Below, one piece after another: positions 37,001 through 49,000 of a stretch of DNA of 64,000 nt. The position numbers were made by a program, and so were the translations under genes. Under the pieces are notes generated by a model. It was not told the origin of the DNA. It was given only the letters and a program-made list of their open reading frames with translations, and ran no database searches. How positions within the stretch are numbered: position 1 is the stretch's first letter; each line of letters opens with the position of its first letter. Origin of the DNA: Sciurus carolinensis (Eukaryota; Chordata; Mammalia; Rodentia; Sciuridae). The DNA lies in NCBI RefSeq assembly GCF_902686445.1, contig NC_062219.1:142272057-142336056 (forward strand), given 5' to 3'.

Positions 37001-39976
37001 TAAGCTCTAGGCCAATTTCAAATGCCCAGTTGCAGCCAGGTGCCATTCTGGTTGTAATCCCAGTGGCTAAGGAGGCTGAGGCAGGAGGATTGCAAGTTCA
37101 AAGCCAGCCTCAGCAACTTAGTGAGACTGTCTCAAAATAAAAAATAAAAAAGGACTGGGGATGTAGCTCAGTGGTAAAGCGCCCCTGGGTTCAATACTCA
37201 GTACCAACAAAACAAGATGAAATAACCTTGAATGCCCATTCATCTTCTAGGTAAGTCTGAGGTGGGATTGAGCATCTCTGTGAGTAATTAAACACACCCT
37301 CCACCCTCACACACACACCATAGATTCTAGAAGGGACTATAGAAATTCTGTTTAAAGGGGTTTCAATTTTTTTAACAGTGAATACTTTTTTCCCCAAATA
37401 AATATTTATGAAACTGTATCAAAAAAATACAAAGAGAATAGAGTTGGTATGATTATCAGAAGACCTGCAGTCCTATTTGGAGAGGCATATCAGTGGGATC
37501 TAATCTAGTCCTGTAGGTCATTCATTTTACAAATGACATTAAGGCCCAGGGAGGTTAAAAAATTGGGCATGCAATTAGTGTCAGAGAAAGATCGAGTCAG
37601 GAAGTCTGAAGACTCCCATCCAGCATTCTTTTTTGGGGAGTGGGGTACAGGGAGTGAACTCAGGGCACTTGACCACTGAGTCACATCCCCAGTCCTATTT
37701 TTTGCATTTTATTTAGAGACAGGGTCTCACTGAGTTAGTGCCTTACTTTTGCAGAGGCTGACTTTGAACTCACAATCCTCCTGCCTCAGCCTCCCAAGCC
37801 GCAGGGATTCGAGGCGTGCACCACAGTGCCTGGTTCCATCCTGCATTCTTTCTGCTGTACAACAGTCCTCCGGTTTTCAAACCACTTGGATAAACATGAA
37901 TCACATTTGCGCCTTTGGTAACCCAGCGTAATGACCTTGCAGCCTCGGTCCCAGGCTGCCTGTACGCGATTGCAGGTGGTTCATGAGTTTGGTTTCCTTA
38001 CCTGTAGGTGGACGTAATCATAATCGTCCATCCAGCTCCTTTCGGAGCCGTCACTGCTGCTACAGTCAGGAGGCTGGTCCTTTCCCAGGGTGGGGGGCAG
38101 TGGCTTGCTGTGGGCCTGGGCCTTGCCGTCACCAGGACGCAGCAGCTGCACTGGGGAGCCAGAGTGTGGATACTCTGCGGAGTTCATGATGCTGTCGGGC
38201 CCGTTCTTCAGAAGGGAACCTCCGGGGCCTGGTCTGAAGAGGGTCTCTGCGTTGGTGTTGATGGTGGTGGTCAGTTGCTTGGCATCGTCAGGCACGGTCT
38301 TGGCCACCATCACAAACCTGTCCAGATCATCGCATTTGTTTTGAGGCTTATTGATGGCCAGGACATTCAGGGACCAGCTGCACTCATTCAGGTCATGGCT
38401 GGTCTGGCTTAGAATCTGGTGGGAGTCTTCCACTCTTTGAAGCTCTCGCTTCATCTTGTGGTGGAGGACCAGTTCTGGGAGGTAGGAGGCATTGGCTACC
38501 GCTCCCTTGGCAAAATGGAGGTACTCCCTCAGAAACAGCTCCACCTTGTCCACCGCGGTGCGGATCTCATTGATGTGTCTCTCCATGTACCCGTAGCACC
38601 GCCAGTCGGTGGTGACCAGTGCCATCAGGCTGCAGACTCCCATCTCCAGGGCCTGCTGGAGCCGATGGAGCCTCTCGATGGCTGTGTCCGGATCCAGTAA
38701 GAGCCTTTTGTCCTGAGATGGGGAGACCGACAAGGAGGACTCCTTGGAGGAGGTGGAGGAGGTGGACATGTTGCTCCGGGTGCTGCCCGTGCTGGAGAAG
38801 GACAACCGGTTGATGCCGTCTACCACGTCCCGAGAGCCCTTAGCATCCGGCGCGTTGTGCAGAGGGACATCGTAAACACCGTCTCTTTCTTCGGGGTTTG
38901 CTTTCTCGCCGGTTTCTGCTGGTGGCTCCAGAAACTGAACTCCCCGGGGGACGTCATATGCGTCGTTCTGAATGCTCACGGCCTGTCCCAGCTGCGGGGG
39001 CGGGCGGTGCAGGGAAAGGCTTTGGTGCCTTCGCGCCACGGCTTCCGCTGCGCCAGGAGCATCGCAGGTGTATTTCATGAGAAGGTCCTTCCCCGCGGGC
39101 TTGGTGCTGTTTGGGGGGATGTCATACACCCCCTCGGGTCTGATGTCTGGCCTCGCAGTTTGCTTCACCAGAGGCGGGAAATCATATTCCTTTTCCCTAT
39201 GCCCAGCTTCGTCCCGGCACGTGGAGGGTGGAATGGCATAGACCTGTAAAGTAAGGAAAAGACAAAACTCTGTTTGTTCGCTTGGTTCATGGGAGCATCA
39301 AGAAGTGGACGGCCGTGGAAACAGCCCAGAATTCTCAGGCCTGCCTGTCCCCCCTCTCCCCGCATCCCTCGCTGGGTATTTCCCATGATGCTGCTGTCTT
39401 CACTTGGACAGAGGCATCCATTCCCTGGTCTCACTGCTGACTTGTCTGTGGAGCCCTCCTGGTCCACAGGCCCTGAGCTGCTTGCCCCTGGGCCCAGTCC
39501 TGGTATCCCTCCCAGCTGACCCACGCCGTGGGGCTGATGATACGCTAACATGCTGGCCGAGGGTCAGAAGATTGCGGTCTCTTCCTGGTCCCCCTGGTCA
39601 TCACACAACTGGGTGACTCTGGCAAGCCCCCCGAGTGTCTGAGGCACAGTTCCCTTATCTGTGAAGCAGGGATACCTGGAATTCCAGTGCAGGTGCACCC
39701 CAAAGGGCAACTCCTACCTGTGCACGGCATAAGCTGCAGTCTATAAAGATGAGACCATTAAACCTTGCCAGTCTGAACTGATTATCTTCCCTTCCAGTCG
39801 CCTCTCCGTATTGTTTTCTGTATTTTTAAGGGGAGCTTCTAAGTTTGGAACCCCCATGTCATCTTTAATTATTGCCCTGCCCACAGCCCCTCTTTCCTTC
39901 TTTCCTTCCTTTCTTCCCTCACCCAACTCGATTTTCCCCTTTTGGGTCTGCCCTTCTTGTTTTATCCTAATGAACT

Positions 39977-40012
<36 letters not shown>

Positions 40013-43000
40013 CTGTGGGCTGTTGTGTTGCAGCCTACTCACCCCTTTAGTGGGAGGGATGTCATACACCCCCTGAGGTTTTATCTCTCCCACCGGAACT
40101 GAGAACACAGGGCCTTTCACAGAAGAGGGAGGGATGTCATACACCTGAAGAGAAACGCTTGAGTCACCAGATGGAAATGTCCTGTATTGATCATTTTTTA
40201 TGCTGCTGTCTTATTATGGGTTTATTTCCAGGTCGGGTATAGGCTTGATCTTTGGTAGCATTCCATGACATATGGGGCCAGTGGAATTTTTCTTTAGCCA
40301 TGTTGTGCTCTTGGACTTGGGTTGAATATGCATGCAAACTTAAGTGAAATAGCTACACTCTCTAAACTTGAAATTATGATTTAAAATTTGTCCTTCCTGA
40401 AATGAACTGATAAACTGATAAAGCAACATGAGCTTTCTCAGGAAAAAGACTAGGATTTCCTCCTAAGGCAAATCCAGAAAACATAATTTAAAAAACATTG
40501 TTAAGATGGCTCCTAGGCAGACAACCCAAACAAAGCTTCAGGTAAAATGTACATAATTTGTGAATTTCCTCAGCTGAAAGAATGCTACCCCCCATAGCTG
40601 CTCCTTCCTGGTGACCACGTTCCTGGCACGTACCCCTTGAGTGGTGTGGGAAGGAGGGACATCGTAGACGTCCTTGTGGCACCAGGGTGGGTCCTCGTAC
40701 ACATAGCCGTGGGCTGTCCTCACTGGCGTGATCACCTGTGGGCAGGAACACACAAAGGGGTGAGATTCTAAACCGAGTCCTCCGCAGGGCTCCTGAACTC
40801 CCAACCAGACACTTAGCCCTCATCTCTCCCTTGAAAGAGAAAAAAGAAAGGCAGGGAAGAAAGGAGGAAGAGAGAAAAGGAAAGAGACAATAAGGCACCA
40901 GGTCAGGAAACTTTTAAATCTCTCCCGGATTCCAAATCATATAGGCAGATCCTGGAAATATCTCTGTTCTCCTCAAAGTAACAAAATCATCTCCAAGTTC
41001 ATCACGTAATCTCAATTCCCAATATATACTTGAAGGGAGGTTCAAGTTCTGATGAAAGTCTTTCCTGATCACTTTGGAGAGGCCCAAGGCACAGCATGCA
41101 GAATTTTTTTTTTTAGGCTCTAAAACTTTTGTAAAGTAAATAATGTAAATAGTTTGGCCACTTAAAATTCCTCTCATACCCTTCCCAGCATGCCTCTTCA
41201 TCTGACATTATTATTATGATTATAACTAAAATTCCATGGGTCAGGAGACCAAAAAGCTAAGGCTCAACAGTGTGGCCCTTGGAACTTCTAGAGCTTTTTA
41301 ATTTAACTTATGAAACAGAGGAAAACAGGGTCTCTCAGTACCCACATGGATTGGTTTCAGGACCCCTCGCAGATAGAAAAATGATGGATGCTCAAGTCTC
41401 TTATATAAAATGCTAAATAATTGGTATAGAACCTGTGTTCATCATCTGGTACACTTCATATCACCTCTAGATGACTTAAAGAACCTAATAAATGCAAATG
41501 CTACGTCAATAGTTGTTATGCTGACTTGTTAGGGACTAATGACAAGAGTCTAAACATGTTCAGTACAGATACAATTTTTTTTTTCTGAATATTTTTGATT
41601 TGCAGCCGGTTGACTCCTCAGATGCCTAACCTGGGAAGCAGGTCTGACATATTGATTCAGGGAGCCACCACCAACAGAGTGCAGGTCTCATGACCTCTGA
41701 TCTCTCATCATTTTCCCATTTCCACCAGGAAAGCAAACATCCCTGACAGTTTCTGTGTCCAAGGGATGTCACAAATCAAATATACTCATCACAACTCTGC
41801 CATCTGGAGCCAGTGCCAAAAAATGAATCTCTCAATCTCCTATTTTATACTACATACTGCATTGATATCCCAAGCGGGGGTAGAAGCATTATTTGGGTAG
41901 AAGCATTATTTGAACTTAATTCATTCTGAAATATATTTAATCCTCTCAGGGCTTCTAAGTTGCCAGGCTCTTGGTTTTGCCCAACCCCCACACCCAGAAT
42001 CATGAACAGTGTCCACTTTTAAGCATTGCCTGTGACGTCTTGGGGAACAGACATTGCAAATTAGGAAGACTTGGTTGTTCCCCAGGAAACCCTCACTCTT
42101 TTTCCTTTCTCCGACGTGAAAACTGGCGTCAGGCTGCCTACAAACTATGTGAAAAATGCTCCAAGTCTGTCTTAGGCTGAAATGGGTGGAACATGGCCAA
42201 ATGCACCAATGCCCCTCTCCCCAGGGGCTCAAAAATACCAGAGTTCAATTTTTAAAATCCCTGGTGCTTACAACTGATTATTTCTTGCTGTGAAGGTATC
42301 AGAGATTAGTATGCAGTTAACATTTCCATTAAGTCTTTCTGCTCACTTGGGTTTAAAAAGGAACCTATTGCTGTAAGCTTTTTTGGCATGGAGCAAACAG
42401 AACCGTTTTATACAGTGGCCACTGAATTGTGGACAGCAAGGCTTCCCCTTTAAAGCAGACTGCCCTTTACTAAAGCAACACATACTGTGGTTCTCTGCAT
42501 AGCTACAGATCTAGCTATCTACCCCTCTAGATTGTGCTCACCATTGTCCAGGAGAGAAATGAAGATTTTTCTCCCAGTTTTCTCATCAGCTCCTCTATTA
42601 TAAAGCCTCGTTTGGCTTTCTAACAGAACCTGCTCACAACGCAGCTTTTGTTGGGTCTAAAAGTTTCTAAGAGTGGATTCTCTCCAAGCTTGCCCATTTC
42701 GGAATAATGCTAATGGACAACCAAGGCTAGTTATGTGGGAGTCCAGCTGGACGTTCATTTTTTCTTTAATAAAAGGGAAGGGATGGTGCTGGTGTCTGAA
42801 AATGGTATGAAATATGAACACAGGGCATGACCCTCAGAAGGGGTCACGGACGAAGCCAGTCCTCGCCTCTGCAGACCTTCCCTGGCTGAGTGAGTGCATG
42901 CTTCTCCGCACTTAGCATTTCACTTCCTGACAAATGTCACAGAACCCCAACTTGCTCTCCCTTTCTCATTTAGAGGATGCCTGTGGTCATCTGGTTTTGA

Positions 43001-46000
43001 AAAACGTCGCATTCCAAACCAGTCATTTTCCTTGTTTATGCATTCAAAGAAACAGATGGTGAAAACCACAGGGGGGGAAGGCCAACAGAACAGCACGGCC
43101 CCTGGTTCCAGCCGCCCGATGGTACAATCTGATTCACACTGGTCCACAGTGGCATCTAAGTGGGACCAGCGTTTCTCATCTGGTCGGACACGGCCGGGAT
43201 ATTTAGTGATTCGCGTTGCGCCATCTGAAAGATCCAGGCGCTGAATGTCTACTTTTGGACATTCTCTGCCTGGACCGGTGGGGTCCCTCTGGTGCCAACT
43301 GTGTGTTCTCTTCTCAGAGCGAAGTGCTGACGGAGCTGTCCCTTACAAAGTCTCCAGTTTTGTGGTTCATTAAGGCTTTTTCTTCCTGCTTCACTGGAGT
43401 ACACAAAAACCTTTCTACTCTCCCTCCATCTCCCAGAACTACTGAACCTTAGCCTGAGAGGCGCACCCGTGTCTGGTGAAGGGAACCTCCAGTTTGGGAG
43501 AATTTGCCTGGGCATTTGTGGGGTCAGGTAGGAGTCGCTACACAGCATTTTAGAGCTACCCGTCTCAATGAAATGAAGTCAGGTTTTTCATTTCCTTTTT
43601 CTCTTGTGTGTTTTTCTTTTCTGCATTCCTTTCATGCTACGTATTTATTTATAGTTACAAGGGCTTAGCCTTAGGAATTACAAACTGACCTCTTAATTCG
43701 TTCGTGTTGCCTCAAAGGGGGCTAAATTGTGAGGTTCCCTGTGGCCTTAGGATCAAATGCTACTGCAATTGCTTCCCTGATTACCCGGGCAGAGGATTTA
43801 CACTTTCAGATGTGCGTTTTCTGTCTCTGCCTCAATGAGGAATCCAACCTTGCTGAGAGGTTAGGACCATTGTTGTCAACTAACAGGAGAGTCCCAAGAA
43901 AGAGACTTTGGGAAGAACTAAGAAGCAGAGAAGAGGAGCAGACTGCAAGCATTTTTTTAAAAATTATTAACTCATGAATAGTACATATTCAATGTGATAT
44001 TTCCATGCATGAATATAATATAGTGTATTGACTGTAAGCATTTAGAAAAGGAAGAGTTCTAATTTATTAAATATCCAAGGTCAGGCCCTGGAAAGGTAGG
44101 ATCAAAAGACCAAAGACTGGGGTTATGTTAGTTCTCTAATCTGTTTCCATAAAAACAAGGAAACAACCTCAGCTTGTTGGTGAAAACACTCTAATGGTGT
44201 TTGCTTCATGCCATTTTGAGCCTCAGATCCTGGCTGTATGAGCTGGTTTTAGAGATGTTTTGAATAGAGTTGGCCCTCTGTATCCTTAAGTTCTGCACCC
44301 ATGGAGTCAACCAACCTTGGATCAAGAATATATGAAAAAGAAATTCCATCTGTACCGAATAGGTGTGAATGCTTTATTAAGTCTTTATTGCCTTAACAGC
44401 ACAGTATAACTATTTACATAGCATTTACCCTGTATGAGGAACTATAAGTCACCTAGAGATAGGTTATATGTAAATATCTAGCATTATCTATAAGGAACTC
44501 AAGCACCTGTGGATTTTATAAGCTTAAGGGTCCTGAAACCAATCCCCAGGGTCCTGAAACCAATCCCCAGAGTTCAGAGGGATGACTGTACTTTCATGTC
44601 TCAGACTTTGAAAGCCATGCATACTGATGTTTGTAGGAGAGAGGTTGTATTTGAATAGTGGGGGCCTGGGGTACACTGAGCAACAAAGTGTTTGAGAGAT
44701 AGCAGGTTGGAAGGGAGGTCCTTGGGGTTCCTCACTGATGTGTCCGTGTTTTATCAGCCTAGGCTTGTACTCCCAGCAGAGCAAGGGCCCTGTAGTTGGA
44801 TGCTTGCAGGACCCAGCAAATAGAGTGTAGGGCAGAAACAGGTGGGTCTTTGTGTTGGGGAAACAACTCACATCCTACTAAAGGAGGCAGTTATGCCTCT
44901 GTTCCTGCCTACTGTTGTCCTAGCTTTCAAAATTTCAGAAGAAGCCAGAAATCTGGATTTTTATGCAAAATCTGGTTTTCAAAATTGGTTCAAATATTAA
45001 AACGTTGCCATGCCAGATTAAACCTATCTCTGGCCCCAGGCTGCCACTCTTCATCTTCGCCTTCATCTAGGTATTTCTGCCTTTCTTCCTCAGGACCTTG
45101 AAAGGCCCAAGGGCAGAGCCCCAAGCTCTCACCAGTTCTGTCCCTTGGCCAGACTCCATCTTTCTCCCATGCCCTGCACTGCCATTCCTCTGAGCTTTGA
45201 TTCATTCTGAATCTTTGTGTAGGATTCTCTTCATTCTTTCCGAATATTAAAATTTTACTCTATTTTTGAGGCCAAGTGGAATGCCTGTCTCCCATGAAGC
45301 CTTTCCCAGATTGATCGACTATCTCCCCTGGAGCTCCCCGGGTAAGTAATACACACATCTCTGACAGTACTCCCACTTGGGATTTGACCATTTCAGTACA
45401 ACTCTTCTCTTAGCATTTTAGAATCAGAGACTATTTTTATCCAGTTAGATGTAAACACCAGGGCTTACCACTGTGCCTTGAATATACTAGATCTTAGATA
45501 AATATATCCACTGAATGCATGAATGAATCAAAGGAAAACTCAAGGCTTTTCTTAAGCAACATGGCAGGGCTAGAGAGGATGCTGAACAATGGCTGCCTGT
45601 TAGAATACACTGGGTACCCAAGTAAGCCAGTTCTAGGTCAGGGACGGTGGGATAAAGGGCAGAACCCTGTCCTATCAGTGAAGGAGCCAAGACAGCAGAT
45701 GGAAGGGGAGGTAAGGATGAGAAATCAGAAACCATGGGAGGACACACCTCATGGGAGGCCAAGGAGGGTCTGCCGATGGTTCTCTTCCCCTCAGTTGGGC
45801 TTGCATGTGACATGAACACTTGGGTTCTTCCCAGTCAAGCCAGAAACACAAAGGGGAGTGTTCTGGAAAAAGGAAACCCCAACAAACCCTGCTTCCTGCC
45901 TTGACATTAGAAAGGAAATGCAATTTAAAGGAATAGGCATCATGCTTGCTATAGTTCTGAGAACATATGACAGCCTCATGTCACAAGAAGCTGGGTACCA

Positions 46001-49000
46001 GTGACCTCAGTCCCATGGGGACTTTGGTTCACTGGAAGAATTAGATCTGAAGGGGAATGGGGGACAGTGTAAGCAGGACTCAGGCAGAGCTAGATCCAAC
46101 TCCTGGCTTTACTCTTAGCAGCAATGAGAACCCAACCCACAAACTTATCCATACCAAGCCCGTTTTCTCATTAGTCAAATAGAAACAATAATACTTACCT
46201 CCTAGGCTATTATGAGTTTTAAATGGGATCAAGTACATAAGGTTCCTGGTATTAAGTAAATCCTTAACCTCAGCTATAGTTATGGTAATTGTCACCTACT
46301 TTATACAGGTTGAACGTTTGAACTTTGCCTTCCAGAGATCATGGGACTTGGTAATTTAGACTAATCATCCTGCTGAAGACAATTTAAAAAAATGTAAAGA
46401 TAGAGGAAAAAATTTTTGCAGTGCTGGAGAGAGCATGCCAGACAAATGGTCTACCACTGAGCCACAACCCAGATCCCCAAGTATTCTTAGGAGCAGCAGC
46501 GTTAGAAGATAGTGAAGAATTACTAGGTCAAAATTTGAAGAAGGAATTCATGATGGCAAGGCATTTTGTTTTGTTTTTTTGCCTGTGGGCATCTGCCGTC
46601 TGAAGCAGGGGTCTGAGAAGCTATGTTGTGTTTCTTCTGGTCTTTTGCAAGGAGGGGGAAACTGGTCTTTATGGACATCAAGCCAGCGACCCTGATGAAT
46701 CATCCCCATTTGGGGCTGGAACCCTAAGGACACAGCATCCAAAGGCAAGAATTCCCTGGAAGTAAGCCCACCCCTGCCCAGGTGGTGTGGCCAGGCTTCA
46801 GGTCATGAGGGTTGTCCAGAACACCTATAAGTATGGAATTAGATTTATGTGTGCTTATGAGGCTGACAGAAGAAAACAGAATCCTCTTTGGAGATTGAGA
46901 ACATTTTTATAGGCCTCAAATCATTTTTACAAATTAAAACAAAAAATAACAATGTCCAACACACAATCAAAGATAACCAGGAACACAGGAGACCAGATAA
47001 TAGGGATAGAACAAACAGCAGACAATTCCTGCTTGCTACGTGATAAGGAGTTTGTATCTTAGTAATCACGAATCTCAAGGCTGTTTGCTTTCAAAATGTT
47101 TCTTGATTAAACCATAAAAAAAAAACAAAATTTAATCATTCTTAAAGTCAGACAGAAAGAAGTTAATCTTCACAAATGCACGAAGGGTTGAAAGTGAGGT
47201 CTGAGGGGCACTTGGAATTTCAAATCAAAGCAATAAATGACAAGAGACTTTGGTCCTCGATAAGCATTTGTAGATTTACTTGGGTTATTATTTTATAGTG
47301 CTCATATTCATGCCACCATTGTCAGAGTTATCACCATCAAAGTTCAAGATATGCCAGTGGAAAACCCCAGGGGAAAATGTGCTCTGAGGCAAAACCATTT
47401 ACCCAGGAGAAAGATGGCGAGGCTCACACTCAGAATGCCGTTGAAATTCTCGTCAGATGATGCCTTTCCAGTGGAAAACCACGAGCTTCATCTGTCAACA
47501 GGATCTCACCAACAACCAGGACACATACCATCTCCCTGGAATGTGTAGAAGTAAAGCATTTTCTCCTGAAGACAACCTCTGCTCACATGGAGTCACTTGT
47601 GCCAGAGTCTCAGCAAGTCTACTTAAGGGCACGTCTTCCTCCGGCGTCCACTTCACCTCCCTAGTGCAGAACTGGCCGGGTGCCTGGGGTCTGGGCAGCA
47701 CAGCAGCAGCAGAGACCATGAGGTTAGGAAAACTTTAGCTTCTAGGTTGCAGCTGCCAGCTCAATGGAGCCCTGAGGGACACTGAACCCTAGCAGCCTTT
47801 GGCCATTCACAAAGGCAAATCCCCCTCACCCCCGGGAATACTCAATGCCGCCATGTTTCGCTGTACCTCCTCCTGATGCAATGGCTCATCTACTTATCAC
47901 AGCTTCTCATCTCTTTTCTCCAACACTCTTCCATTTCAACTCCTTCCCTCCTTTCACAAGATGGTAGCAGCCAGAAGGAAGAACAACTTAGTGGAAGCTA
48001 AAAATATTGATCTCACAGAACTAGAGAGTAGTGTTGACCACAGGCTGGGAAGGGTTGAGGGACTGGGGGAAGATGGTTAATGGCTACTAGGGTGCAGCTG
48101 GATGGGAAGAATAATTTCTAATGTTCTATAGCACAGTAGGCTAACTGTGGTTGACAATTAATTATGTATTATTGTTTTTCTTTTTTGGTACTGGGGATTG
48201 AACCTGGAGGCACTTAACCACTGAGTCACATCCCCAGTCATTTAAAAAATTTTTAAATTTAGAGACAGGGTCTCACTAAATTGCTGAGGCTGGCTTTGAA
48301 CTTGTGATCCTCCTGCCTCAGCCTCCCACGTTGCTGGAATCACAGGTGTGCACCACCATGCCCAGCAATTAATTATATATTTCAAAATGGCTTGTAGAGA
48401 TGATTTCAAATGCTCCCAGCACAAAGAAATAATAAGTGTTTGAGCTGACGGATATGCCAGTTATACTGATTTGATCAATGCACACTGCATACAAAAATTG
48501 AATTAGTGCACTGTACCCCATGAGCATGTACAATTTTTATGCTGGGAAGAGTGGACAAAAGATGCAGAGATGGGATGGGAGTGATATAGCAGACTTCAGT
48601 AGCATTGCTCTAGTGTCTTGATAGTTCTACTTCATCTTCGTGCATATCAAAAAATGAAAAAAATATAACCTGGTATAATTTTAGCAAAATGAAAAAAAAG
48701 AATAAGGAATCCCACTTAGAAAAGTTTTCTTCCCATAGAATCATGGTACATAAAAATTAGAACAGTTACAACCTAACTTTTGTAACCATTCTAGTTTTGT
48801 CACTAGTCTCTGTGTCCCATGTTTCTCTACATCCAAATCTCTACAATTCAAAGCAACAGGAGGACTGGCTGGTCTTGTGCAATCCTATCTTTGATATTTA
48901 GCAAATGCCTCCATTACTAGCCAGTGGAGCTTGCTCATGGATCCAGCAAAACCAGAATGTGGTATCCAGCTTCTGGGGTTTGGTCTTCTGGCCTGGTCAG

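Larger units (their letters stand above)
36269..38001 (-). other. NEDD9 intron 5
   Basis: 1733 bp. It contains two dimeric SINEs in opposite orientation (listed separately) and a MIR-like fragment at about 37505-37600. The part next to exon 6 (36270-37020) shows no repeat I recognise. Confidence 0.85.

Noticed and set aside
38008..39249. Plus-strand frames of 134, 130 and about 90 codons opposite exon 5
   Set aside because: Antisense shadows of the 1242-bp exon 5, caused by its GC-rich codon pattern.
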